From assembly GCA_023439305.1 (NCBI GenBank), contig JAEXOO010000003.1:1-64000 (forward strand): a DNA stretch of 64,000 bases, read 5' to 3'. Origin of the DNA: Pseudomonadota bacterium (GTDB taxonomy: Bacteria; Pseudomonadota; Gammaproteobacteria; Burkholderiales; Burkholderiaceae_B). A program made the translations under genes and the position numbers. Below, in pieces: positions 52,358 to 60,703 of the stretch (positions are counted from its first letter, which is position 1; each line of letters begins with the position of its first letter). The notes under the pieces were generated by a model. The model saw only the letters and a program-made list of their open reading frames with translations. It had not been told where the DNA came from and did not search any database.

Positions 52358-53245
52358 TCAAAGCAAGGGCAGGGTGCCCGGATCATGTTGCCGCAGGCGG
52401 TTGCGGGCCTGCATGAAATCCGGATAAATCGTTTCGACCAGGGCCCAGAATCGCGGGCCGTGATTCATTTCCTTCAAGTGGGCCACCTCGTGGGCGACCA
52501 CATAATCGATGATAGCCGGCTCAAAGTGTATCAGTCGCCAGTTCAGCATGATGGTGCCGTCGCTGCTGCAGGATCCCCAGCGCTTGGCGGGCGCCGCCAG
52601 TCTCAGCTTGCGGGCGGACAGGCCTGCAAGCTGTAGATAGTGATCCAGCCGCTGCTCGAAGCAGAGTCGTGCCTGTTGTTGCAGCCAGCCCTGGGTCATT
52701 TCTTGTACGCGCCGGGCTTCGGCCAGACGGGGCAGGGGCAGATGCAGGCAATCGCCCGTTTCGGGTGCCAGCGGCTGTCCGCAGAATGTGATCTGCTGGA
52801 CAGCAGGGTTCAAGGTCAGACGGATAGGCGTGCCCAGATAGGGCAAGGTGTCGCCGTCCTGCCAACGCAGTTGGCTCAAGGCCAGATGCTCGCGGCGCTC
52901 GCCGTATTCCAACAGCTTGCGTATGATCCAGCCGGCTTTTTGCTCCAGTACGTGCTCGGCCTGACTCAGTTTGATCCAGGAGGGGATGGATACAGTCAGC
53001 CCGTTGTCATTGATGGTCAATCCGACGGTGCGACGGCGTGAGCGCTTCAATTGATAGCCTATGTCGTGGCCATCCAGGACGATATGGTGCCATTGCACTC
53101 CGGCAGGCAGGGCGTCGGGCTTGACAGTCAGGGGGGCAGGGGACGACGCTGGCGGTGGCGCCTGTCCGGCGGGCGGCGAGGGCCGCTGCGCCGGATGGGG
53201 AAAGGCGGTGTCAGGAAACAGCGCCAGTTGAGGAGGTACCGGCAT
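52358..53245 (-). CDS. YgjP-like M48-type metalloprotein (DUF45)
   Basis: A 295-residue predicted zinc hydrolase. The first 45 residues are proline-rich and probably disordered; the YgjP domain starts near 60 (QLKRSRRRTVGLTI). The zinc site HEVAH (His252, His256, Glu253) with a downstream His262 in HGPRFW is intact, as is KRWGSC. The family is linked to nucleic-acid or protein processing, but no substrate is established. It overlaps plsC by 35 bases. Confidence 0.82.
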   Translation of the reverse strand: MPVPPQLALFPDTAFPHPAQRPSPPAGQAPPPASSPAPLTVKPDALPAGVQWHHIVLDGHDIGYQLKRSRRRTVGLTINDNGLTVSIPSWIKLSQAEHVLEQKAGWIIRKLLEYGERREHLALSQLRWQDGDTLPYLGTPIRLTLNPAVQQITFCGQPLAPETGDCLHLPLPRLAEARRVQEMTQGWLQQQARLCFEQRLDHYLQLAGLSARKLRLAAPAKRWGSCSSDGTIMLNWRLIHFEPAIIDYVVAHEVAHLKEMNHGPRFWALVETIYPDFMQARNRLRQHDPGTLPLL

Positions 53246-53960
53246 AGCGTTCGGGGTTCAGGACGCGCATTTCGGTTTCGATCCAGTCTTGCACGCGTTG
53301 GTTCAATTCTTCGGGAGTGAGGCCGGTGGGATCAATGGCCGGGCCGAAGGAAACGGTGATCAGGCCGGGCGTCTTGACGAAGGCGTTGCGACGCCAGCAT
53401 TCGCCTGCATTGTGGGCCACGGGAATCACCGGGGTGCCGGTGCGGCTGGCCAGCAGGGCTCCGCCCATTTTATAGCGTCCAGTCGTTCCCGGTGCGGTGC
53501 GGGTACCTTCCGGAAAGAGCAAGGGCCAGCGGCCTTCGTCGATGCGTTGCTGACCGACCCGTATGACCTGTTCGAAGGCATCGCGGCCTTTGGCGCGGTC
53601 GATGGGGATCATGCGCAGCAGCGCCAGGCCCCAGCCGAAAAAGGGCACGCGATGCAGTTCGCGCTTGTAGACAAAACAGACCTGGCGCGGCATGTAGGCA
53701 GGGAAGAACAAGGTTTCCCAGGCGGACTGGTGCTTGGACAGGATGATGGCCTTGCCGGCGGGCAGGTTCTCCCACCCCTTGGTTTGCCAGCGTATGCCCA
53801 GAATCATGCGGGCGCCCCAGACGGCCAGGCGAGGCCAGCCTGCGGTCAGGCGATAGCGCCAGTCCAGCGGCAAAGGAGCCCAGAGAATGCAGGCAAAGGC
53901 ATAGGGAATGACGGTGACCAGCAGGAACAGCTGGTAGAGGGTGGCGCGGATGATGCCCAT
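53211..53960 (-). CDS. plsC: 1-acylglycerol-3-phosphate O-acyltransferase, PlsC-like
   Basis: Inner-membrane acyltransferase (249 residues) making phosphatidic acid. A hydrophobic helix lies at 8-30. The catalytic motif is KHQSAWE, i.e. His77-x4-Glu82 instead of the usual HX4D, and FPEGTR (149-154) binds glycerol phosphate. PVIPVAHNAGE follows. The ATG at 53960 abuts gmhB (1 base between), so it is coupled. A longer upstream frame would overlap gmhB and was rejected. Confidence 0.88.
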   Translation of the reverse strand: MGIIRATLYQLFLLVTVIPYAFACILWAPLPLDWRYRLTAGWPRLAVWGARMILGIRWQTKGWENLPAGKAIILSKHQSAWETLFFPAYMPRQVCFVYKRELHRVPFFGWGLALLRMIPIDRAKGRDAFEQVIRVGQQRIDEGRWPLLFPEGTRTAPGTTGRYKMGGALLASRTGTPVIPVAHNAGECWRRNAFVKTPGLITVSFGPAIDPTGLTPEELNQRVQDWIETEMRVLNPERYAGTSSTGAVS

Positions 53961-53961
53961 G

Positions 53962-54501
53962 TCAGGTCTCGTTGAGCCATTTGTCGACGACGGCCGCCAG
54001 ATCGGCCTCGATGCGGGTGTTCTCGGGAAGGCCGCCTTTTTCCAGGGTGCGCTCCCCTTTGCCGGTCTGCACCAGCCAGGGGGTGCAGCCCAGGGCCGCA
54101 GCCGCCTGCAGGTCGCGCAGCGAATCGCCCACGGCGGGCACGTTCTGCAGGCTGATTTCGTAGCGGTGGGCAATGTCGTGGAACATGCCCGGCGCCGGCT
54201 TGCGGCAATCGCAGCCATCATCGGGGCCGTGCGGACAGATGAAGATGGAGTCGATCAGGCCGCCATGCAGCGCCAGTTCGCGGCGCATCTTGGCATGGAT
54301 GGCATTAAGCGTGGCCATGGTGAACAGGCCGCGCGCCAAGCCCGACTGGTTAGTGGCGATGACCACTTTCCAGCCGTTTTCGGTCAGGCGCGCGAGCGCC
54401 TCCAGGCTGCCCGGAATGGGAACCCATTCGTCCGGGCTTTTGATGAAGGCGTCGCTGTCCTGATTGATGACGCCGTCCCGATCGATGATGGCGAGTTTCA
54501 C
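53962..54501 (-). CDS. gmhB: D-glycero-beta-D-manno-heptose-1,7-bisphosphate 7-phosphatase GmhB
   Basis: HAD-family phosphatase of ADP-heptose synthesis for LPS core (179 residues). DRDGVIN has nucleophile Asp7 and acid Asp9; the zinc-binding loop CPHGPDDGCDCRKP gives Cys89, His91, Cys97, Cys99, a GmhB hallmark. It starts at GTG 54501, sharing one base with the glyS stop (TAGTG), so it is coupled to glycyl-tRNA synthetase. Confidence 0.93.
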   Translation of the reverse strand: MKLAIIDRDGVINQDSDAFIKSPDEWVPIPGSLEALARLTENGWKVVIATNQSGLARGLFTMATLNAIHAKMRRELALHGGLIDSIFICPHGPDDGCDCRKPAPGMFHDIAHRYEISLQNVPAVGDSLRDLQAAAALGCTPWLVQTGKGERTLEKGGLPENTRIEADLAAVVDKWLNET

Positions 54502-56633
54502 TATCGAGCCAGCCCCGAGATGTCAGCCACCTGGTTCATGAGCTGGTGCAGCTTGGCCAGCAGGGCCAGACGGTTGGCGCGCACGGCGGGATCTTCGGCC
54601 ATGACCATGACGTCCTGGAAGAAAGTGTCCACAGCGCTGCGCGCTTGCGCCAGCGTCGCCAGGGAAGCGTCGAATTCGCCGGCCTCGAACTGTTGCTGGG
54701 CCACGGGCTGTAGCTGGGCGACCAGCTCGGCCAGTTCGCGCTCGGCAGGCTCGACCAGCAGGGCGGGGTTGAGCGGCGCAAGTTCGCCTTCTGCTTTCTT
54801 GAGCAGATTGCTGACGCGCTTGTTGGCGGCGGCCAGGCTGTCCGCTTCGGGGCGCTGCGCGAACGAGGCGCAGGCCTGGATGCGGGCATGCACTTGTTCC
54901 AGCGGCGGCTGCAAGGCCAGCACGGCGTCGACCACGTTGCGGTCGTACTCGTTGCCGAGCTGATTGCGGTAGCGTTCGTAGATGAAGGCTTGCACCGCCG
55001 GGACCGTGTCGGCTGCCAGCACGTCGTCCTTGAAGAGCGAGGCGGCATGGTTCAGCAGGGCTGCCAGGTCCAGATCGTGGTTGTCGAAGTAGCCGCCGCG
55101 CTGCAGTTGCTCGTAGGCGCTGATCAGGCCCAGCGCTGCACGGCGCAGCGCGTAGGGATCGCGCTCGCCGGTGGGAGCCAGGCCTATGCCCCAGATGCCC
55201 ACCAGCACCTCGGCGCGCTCAGCCAGGAACAGCACAGCCTGGGTCAGGGTGCGGGGGTGCACAGCTTGATCCAGCCGGTGGCGATATTGCTCGCGAATGG
55301 CCAGCACCACATCGTCGGCTTCGCCGTCGGCTTGAGCGTAGTAAGCGCCCATGACGCCCTGAAGTTCAGGGAATTCGCCCACCATATTGGAGTTCAGGTC
55401 GGCCTTGGCCAGCAGCGCGGCGCGCTGGGCATGGGCCTTGTCGGCGCCCAGTTGATCGGCGATGTAGCCGGCCATGTCTTGCAGGCGGCCGATGCGATCC
55501 AGCTGAGAGCCCAGCTTGTTGTGGTAGACACTGTTGGCCAGGGTGGCGACGCGTTCGGCCAGAGGCTGCTTGCGGTCGGTTTCGAAGAAGAACTGGGCAT
55601 CGGCCAGGCGCGGACGCACCACGCGTTCGTTGCCTTCAATGATGTTGACCGGATTGTCCACGCGCATATTGCTGACGATCAGGAAGCGATTGGTCAGTTT
55701 TTGAGTGGCCGGGTCGAACAGCGGGAAGTATTTCTGATTCAGACGCATGGTCAGGATCAGGCATTCGGAGGGAACTTGCAGGAACTGCGGGTCGAATTCG
55801 CCGACGTAGATGGTGGGCAGTTCCACCAGCGCCGTGACTTCGTTCAGCAGGGCTTCGACTTCCGGGTCCTGGCCCAGCGTGGCGTTCAGGGCGCGAGCCT
55901 GGTTTTCGAGATCCAGGCGGATCTGTTCGCGGCGGGTCTCGAAAGAAGCGACGACCTTGCCTTGATCGAGCAACTGCTCGGCCCAGCTGTCGGCGCTGCG
56001 GATGTCGAAGGGGGCGTCGCACATGAAACGGTGGCCGTGAGTCTGGCGGCCGGCTTGCAGGCCCAAGGCGCTGACGGGGACGATGTCCTGGCCCCACAAG
56101 GCGATCAGGCCGTGGGCGGGGCGCACGAAGCGCACGCTGGTCACGCCGTCAGCCAGCTGGTAGCGCATGACCTTGGGAATGGGCAAGTGGTTGATGGCCC
56201 ATTCCAGCGCCTGTTGCAGGCCGTCGGCCAGGGCGGCGCCGGGCGCTACGCCACGCGCATAGAGGTAGTCTTGCTTGCCGTCGGATTCGCGCACCAGATC
56301 GCTGGCGGCCAAGTGGCCCAGGCCCTTGGCATCCAGGCGCTTGGCCAGTGCGGGGGCGATCTGGCCGTCCTCGGTCAGGCCGATATGGGCCGGCATCAGC
56401 TTTTCGGTGAAGGGCTGGTCGTCGGCCTGCTTGTGCACGGCGCTGAACCAGGCAGCCAGGCGGCGCGGTGTGGCATAGGCGCGCAGCTCGCAGCCTTCGG
56501 CCAGCAGAGACTGTTCGCCCAGGACTTTCTGCAGGCCTTGCGCAAAGGCCTGGCCCAGTTGATTCAAGGCCTTGGGCGGGAGCTCTTCGGTAAACAGCTC
56601 GACCAGCAAAGGCTGTGTATGGGAGGCGTTCAT
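54501..56633 (-). CDS. glyS: glycyl-tRNA synthetase beta subunit GlyS
   Basis: Beta chain (710 residues) of the alpha2-beta2 glycyl-tRNA synthetase, binding tRNA-Gly. The N-terminal LLVELFTEELPPKAL is diagnostic, KDYLYARGVAPG lies in the N-terminal part, and an HD-like middle region and a DALR-type anticodon-binding C-terminus follow. E. coli GlyS has 689 residues. The start overlaps the glyQ stop by ATGA. Confidence 0.97.
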   Translation of the reverse strand: MNASHTQPLLVELFTEELPPKALNQLGQAFAQGLQKVLGEQSLLAEGCELRAYATPRRLAAWFSAVHKQADDQPFTEKLMPAHIGLTEDGQIAPALAKRLDAKGLGHLAASDLVRESDGKQDYLYARGVAPGAALADGLQQALEWAINHLPIPKVMRYQLADGVTSVRFVRPAHGLIALWGQDIVPVSALGLQAGRQTHGHRFMCDAPFDIRSADSWAEQLLDQGKVVASFETRREQIRLDLENQARALNATLGQDPEVEALLNEVTALVELPTIYVGEFDPQFLQVPSECLILTMRLNQKYFPLFDPATQKLTNRFLIVSNMRVDNPVNIIEGNERVVRPRLADAQFFFETDRKQPLAERVATLANSVYHNKLGSQLDRIGRLQDMAGYIADQLGADKAHAQRAALLAKADLNSNMVGEFPELQGVMGAYYAQADGEADDVVLAIREQYRHRLDQAVHPRTLTQAVLFLAERAEVLVGIWGIGLAPTGERDPYALRRAALGLISAYEQLQRGGYFDNHDLDLAALLNHAASLFKDDVLAADTVPAVQAFIYERYRNQLGNEYDRNVVDAVLALQPPLEQVHARIQACASFAQRPEADSLAAANKRVSNLLKKAEGELAPLNPALLVEPAERELAELVAQLQPVAQQQFEAGEFDASLATLAQARSAVDTFFQDVMVMAEDPAVRANRLALLAKLHQLMNQVADISGLAR

Positions 56634-57538
56634 TCGCTGGCCTCCGGGGTATTCGTGTTCAGCATGGGGAAACCTAGGCGTTCGCGGGAATCGTAATAAG
56701 CCTGCGCCACGGCCCGCGACAGATTGCGGATGCGGCCGATGTAGGCGGCGCGTTCAGTGACGCTGATGGCGCCGCGTGCGTCCAGCATATTGAAGGTATG
56801 GGCGGCTTTCAGGGTCTGTTCGTAGGCGGGCAGGGCCAGCGGCACGTCGATGATGCGCTTGGCTTCGGCTTCGTAGTCGTTGAAGTGCGCGAACAGCACA
56901 TCGGTGCTGGCATGTTCGAAGTTGTAGGTGGATTGCTCCACTTCGTTCTGGTGGAATACGTCGCGGTAATAGACACGCTGGCCGTTGTAGCCTTCGGTCC
57001 AGACCAGGTCGTAGACGCTTTCCACTCCTTGCAGGTACATGGCCAGGCGTTCCAGGCCGTAGGTGATCTCGCCTGTGGTGGGCGTGCAGTCCAGGCCGCC
57101 TACCTGCTGGAAATAGGTAAATTGCGTGACTTCCATGCCATTGAGCCAGACTTCCCAGCCCAGGCCCCAGGCGCCCAGCGTGGGATTTTCCCAGTCGTCT
57201 TCGACAAAGCGGATGTCGTGCGCCTTGGGGTTGATGCCCAGCGCTTCCAGCGAGCCGATGTACAGATCCAGAATGTTTTCCGGCGCAGGCTTGAGCACTA
57301 CCTGGAATTGGTAGTAGTGCTGCAGGCGGTTGGGATTATCGCCGTAGCGGCCATCCTTGGGACGGCGCGAAGGCTGGACATAGGCGGCGCGCCAGGGCTC
57401 GGGGCCGATGGCTCGCAGGAAAGTCGCAGTATGGGACGTTCCGGCGCCGACTTCCATGTCGTAGGGCTGAAGCAGCGCGCAGCCGTGCTTGTCCCAGTAT
57501 TGCTGGAGCGTAAGGATGATTTGCTGAAAGGTGAGCAT
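56630..57538 (-). CDS. glyQ: glycyl-tRNA synthetase alpha subunit GlyQ
   Basis: Class II catalytic subunit (302 residues; E. coli 303) forming glycyl-adenylate. FQQIILTLQQYW, MEVGAGTSHTATFLRA, YVQPSRRPKDGRYG and LTTYGLERLAMYLQG-like sequence (EITYGLERLAMYLQG) identify it. The start at 57538 gives the standard length; an upstream in-frame ATG would add 24 unmatched residues. It heads a reverse operon glyQ-glyS-gmhB-plsC-ygjP, perhaps with gloA. Confidence 0.97.
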   Translation of the reverse strand: MLTFQQIILTLQQYWDKHGCALLQPYDMEVGAGTSHTATFLRAIGPEPWRAAYVQPSRRPKDGRYGDNPNRLQHYYQFQVVLKPAPENILDLYIGSLEALGINPKAHDIRFVEDDWENPTLGAWGLGWEVWLNGMEVTQFTYFQQVGGLDCTPTTGEITYGLERLAMYLQGVESVYDLVWTEGYNGQRVYYRDVFHQNEVEQSTYNFEHASTDVLFAHFNDYEAEAKRIIDVPLALPAYEQTLKAAHTFNMLDARGAISVTERAAYIGRIRNLSRAVAQAYYDSRERLGFPMLNTNTPEASE

Positions 57539-57704
57539 GAGCAATGGCCAGTAAAGCGAGAAGCCGCAAAATTTTTCTATTTTACCGTGAACTGCGCGCT
57601 TGCAGCACAAAAGGCCTGCAGCCTTCCCGGTGACGGCGTCCGGGGCACGGGCGGGACCGTGCCGCAGCCAGCGAATAGCATAGTTTTAGACGTATGATAT
57701 GCGT

Positions 57705-57713
57705 TTATCCACA
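57705..57713 (+). other. DnaA-box-like sequence
   Basis: TTATCCACA matches the DnaA consensus exactly and lies in the 229-base gap between divergent glyQ and the hydratase gene. One exact match in 64 kb is expected by chance about half the time, so function is unproven. The gap also holds a 7-bp hairpin (GGCACGG/CCGTGCC, 57644-57663) and TATGAT (57693-57698). Confidence 0.25.
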
Positions 57714-57767
57714 CTTTGCTTATTTGCCGGCCTTATTTCCAGGCAGGCGTTTCAGGAGGCCATATCC

Positions 57768-58535
57768 ATGGGGGAACTCGTCAAGCTCGAACGCATCGGC
57801 AAGGTGCTGCTCATCACGCTGAATCGCCCCGAGGCGCGCAACGCCATCAATCTGGAGACGGCCCAGGAGCTGGCCCAGGCGCTGGACGAGCTGGACGGCA
57901 GTCCAGATGTCGCCGTCGGCGTGCTGACCGGCGCCAATCAGACTTTCTGCGCCGGCATGGACTTGAAGGCCTTTGCCAAGACCGGCCAGCGTCCCTACGT
58001 GGGCGAGCGCGGCTTTGCCGGTATTTGCGAGCGTCCGCCGCGCAAGCCCCTGATCGCCGCAGTCGAAGGGTACTGTCTGGCGGGCGGCTTCGAGATTGCC
58101 CTGTCCTGTGACCTGATCGTGGCCTCGCGCAAAGCGTCTTTCGGCCTGCCCGAGGTCAAGCGCGGCATCGTTCCCGGTTCGGGCGGCATGGTGCGCCTGC
58201 CCAGCCGCGTGCCCTATCACGTGGCCATGGAAATGGTGCTGACCGGCGGCATGTACCCCGCCGAGCGCATGGCCGAGCTGGGCCTGGTCAGCCGCCTGGC
58301 CGAGGAAGGCCAGGCACGCGAACAGGCGCTGGAGCTGGCTGGCCAGATCGCTGCCAACGGCCCCCTGGCCGTGCAGACAGCCAAGCGCATCGTTTCCGAA
58401 TCGCGCGACTGGCGCCAGGCCGACATGTTCGATCTGCAGCGGCCCCGCATTGCCGCCATCTTCACCTCTGCCGACGCCAAGGAAGGCGCCACCGCCTTTG
58501 TCGAAAAGCGCGAACCCGTCTGGCAAGGCAAGTAA
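57768..58535 (+). CDS. enoyl-CoA hydratase/isomerase family protein
   Basis: Crotonase-fold enzyme of 255 residues, likely hydrating enoyl-CoA in acyl-CoA breakdown. TLNRPEARNAIN, FCAGMDLKAF and LAGGFEIAL form the oxyanion hole; both catalytic glutamates of classical hydratases appear present (Glu109, Glu129). The start at 57768 has AGGAGG 8 bases upstream; an earlier ATG at 57699 lacks one. It lies 40 bases before the fumarase gene. Exact substrate unknown. Confidence 0.85.
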   Translation: MGELVKLERIGKVLLITLNRPEARNAINLETAQELAQALDELDGSPDVAVGVLTGANQTFCAGMDLKAFAKTGQRPYVGERGFAGICERPPRKPLIAAVEGYCLAGGFEIALSCDLIVASRKASFGLPEVKRGIVPGSGGMVRLPSRVPYHVAMEMVLTGGMYPAERMAELGLVSRLAEEGQAREQALELAGQIAANGPLAVQTAKRIVSESRDWRQADMFDLQRPRIAAIFTSADAKEGATAFVEKREPVWQGK

Positions 58536-58575
58536 GTCACCTCTCTTCGTTTCACTCCGTTTTATAGATGCCACC

Positions 58576-60096
58576 ATGACTACGATCAAAGAAGACGATC
58601 TGATACAGTCCATCGCCGACGCGGTGCAGTTCATCAGCTATTACCATCCGACCGACTACATCCAGCATCTGGCGCGCGCTTACGATCGCGAACAGAATCC
58701 GGCCGCCAAGGATGCCATCGCGCAGATCCTGACCAACTCGCGCATGTGCGCCGAAGGCCATCGCCCTATCTGCCAGGACACCGGCGTGGTCAACGTTTTC
58801 CTGAAGGTGGGCATGGGCGTGCGTTTCGACACGCAGCGCTCCTTGCAAGAGCTCTGTGACGAGGGCGTGCGTCGCGGTTACCAGAACCCGGACAACCCGC
58901 TGCGGGCCTCCATCCTGACCGACCCCCTGTTCACGCGCAAGAACACGCGCGACAACACGCCCTGTATTGTCAACGTCGAGCTGGTCGCAGGCGACCGGGT
59001 CGACGTTCAGGTCGCAGCCAAGGGCGGCGGCTCGGAAAACAAAAGCAAGTTCGTCATGTTGAACCCCAGCGATTCGCTGGTGGACTGGGTGCTCAAGACC
59101 GTGCCGACCATGGGCGCAGGCTGGTGTCCTCCCGGCATGCTGGGCATCGGGGTTGGCGGCACGGCGGAAAAAGCCATGCTGATGGCCAAGGAAGCCCTGA
59201 TGGAAGACATCGACATGTACGAGCTGCTGCAGCGTGGTCCGCAGAACAAGCTGGAAGAGCTGCGCATCGAACTGTACGAAAAGGTCAATGCTTTGGGCAT
59301 CGGCGCGCAAGGCCTGGGCGGGCTTACGACCGTGCTGGACGTGAAGATCAACACTTTCCCCACGCATGCGGCCTCCAAGCCTGTGGCCATGATCCCCAAC
59401 TGTGCCGCCACGCGTCACGCGCACTTTTCCCTGGACGGCAGCGGCCCAGCCGCGCTGGTGCCGCCGCCGCTGTCGGCCTGGCCCGACATCCACTGGGCGC
59501 CCGACTACAACAAGTCGCGCCAGGTGAATCTGGACACGCTGACCCCGGCTGAGGTCGCTTCCTGGAAACCCGGCGAAACGCTGCTGCTGTCGGGCAAGAT
59601 GCTGACGGGCCGCGATGCCGCCCACAAACGCATCCAGGATATGCTGGAGAAAGGCGAGTCTCTGCCCGTGGATTTCACCAACCGCGTCATCTACTACGTA
59701 GGGCCGGTTGATCCTGTGCGTGATGAAGCGGTGGGGCCTGCCGGTCCGACCACGGCAACGCGCATGGACAAGTTCACTGACATGATGCTGGAGAAGACCG
59801 GCTTGATCGCCATGATCGGCAAGGCCGAACGTGGTCCTGTCGCCATCGAGTCCATCCGCGCCCATAAGTCGGCTTATCTGATGGCTGTGGGCGGCTCGGC
59901 TTATCTGGTGTCCAAGGCTATCCGCAGCGCCAAGGTTGTGGGTTTCGAGGACCTGGGCATGGAAGCCATTTACGAGTTCGACGTGAAGGATATGCCGGTG
60001 ACGGTCGCTGTGGATGCTGAAGGCGTCTCGGTCCACAACACGGGGCCGGCAGAGTGGCGCAAGCGTATTGCCGAGATTCCGCTGGTCGCGATTTGA
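58576..60096 (+). CDS. class I fumarate hydratase (4Fe-4S)
   Basis: Iron-sulfur fumarase of the TCA cycle, with the alpha and beta domains in one 506-residue chain. Three cluster cysteines can be picked: Cys66 in CQDTG, Cys184 in GWCPPG and Cys276 in PNCAATRH. Other family segments include GRDAAHKR, VGPAGPTTATRMD and EAIYEFDVKDMPV. It resembles E. coli FumA/FumB (548) but is shorter. The ATG has no strong ribosome site. A perfect hairpin terminator follows. Confidence 0.93.
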   Translation: MTTIKEDDLIQSIADAVQFISYYHPTDYIQHLARAYDREQNPAAKDAIAQILTNSRMCAEGHRPICQDTGVVNVFLKVGMGVRFDTQRSLQELCDEGVRRGYQNPDNPLRASILTDPLFTRKNTRDNTPCIVNVELVAGDRVDVQVAAKGGGSENKSKFVMLNPSDSLVDWVLKTVPTMGAGWCPPGMLGIGVGGTAEKAMLMAKEALMEDIDMYELLQRGPQNKLEELRIELYEKVNALGIGAQGLGGLTTVLDVKINTFPTHAASKPVAMIPNCAATRHAHFSLDGSGPAALVPPPLSAWPDIHWAPDYNKSRQVNLDTLTPAEVASWKPGETLLLSGKMLTGRDAAHKRIQDMLEKGESLPVDFTNRVIYYVGPVDPVRDEAVGPAGPTTATRMDKFTDMMLEKTGLIAMIGKAERGPVAIESIRAHKSAYLMAVGGSAYLVSKAIRSAKVVGFEDLGMEAIYEFDVKDMPVTVAVDAEGVSVHNTGPAEWRKRIAEIPLVAI

Positions 60097-60125
60097 GTCT
60101 TGTCCCACGGGGCTTCGGCCCCCGG

Positions 60126-60166
60126 GCCATGAAAAAACCCGCGCATCGCGCGGGTTTTTTCATGGC
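60126..60166. terminator. 19-bp bidirectional terminator between fumarase and folK
   Basis: GCCATGAAAAAACCCGCGC (60126-60144) is perfectly complementary to the right arm at 60148-60166, with only ATC as loop. A-run and T-run flanks inside the stem allow termination in both directions. It serves the forward fumarase gene and may also stop the reverse folK operon, which ends 52 bases further right. Confidence 0.93.
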
Positions 60167-60217
60167 TGGAATGCCGTGCAGTCCGCCCGCCTATTCAGGA
60201 GGGGAACACGAGTCGCT

Positions 60218-60703
60218 TCAGTCCAGCCGTTCGATTTTCTGGTCGCCAACGCGGGTCAGTAAATCGGACAGGCGGCCTTGCTCCAGTTCCAGGTCAGGAT
60301 CCAGGTCGGCCAGCGGAACCAGTACAAAGGCGCGCTCGTGCATGCGAGGGTGCGGCACAGTCAGGCGTTCGTGGGCGATCTGCTGATCGCCATACAGCAG
60401 CAAGTCCAGATCCAGGGTGCGCGGCGCATTGCGGTACAGGCGGGTGCGGCCATGTTTCTGCTCGATGCATTGAAGGCGGTCCAGCAGATCCAGGGCCGGC
60501 AGCGTGCAACGCACGCGCGCGACTGTGTTGGTGTAGTCCGGGCCGCCTGCATCGACAGGCGCCGTGCGGTAGAAGCGCGCCAGTTCCAGGGAGTGCACGC
60601 CGGGCGTGGCCGCCAGCTCGGCAGCGGCGGCTTCCAGGGTCTGGCGAGCCTGGCCCAGATTGGCGCCCATGCCCACGTAGGCGGTGATCTGCGAGGACGT
60701 CAT
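60218..60703 (-). CDS. folK: 6-hydroxymethyl-7,8-dihydropterin pyrophosphokinase FolK
   Basis: Folate pathway kinase (161 residues). YVGMGANLG at the N-terminus, RFYRTAPVDAGGPDYTN, and the catalytic segment RNAPRTLDLDLLLYGD followed by PHPRMHERAFVL are classic HPPK motifs, with the two Mg-binding aspartates in LDLDLLL. The start overlaps the pcnB stop by ATGA, as in many proteobacteria where pcnB-folK is an operon. Confidence 0.97.
   Translation of the reverse strand: MTSSQITAYVGMGANLGQARQTLEAAAAELAATPGVHSLELARFYRTAPVDAGGPDYTNTVARVRCTLPALDLLDRLQCIEQKHGRTRLYRNAPRTLDLDLLLYGDQQIAHERLTVPHPRMHERAFVLVPLADLDPDLELEQGRLSDLLTRVGDQKIERLD

Noticed and set aside
54888..56696. 602-codon forward frame inside glyS
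   Set aside because: Antisense to GlyS; no family resemblance.
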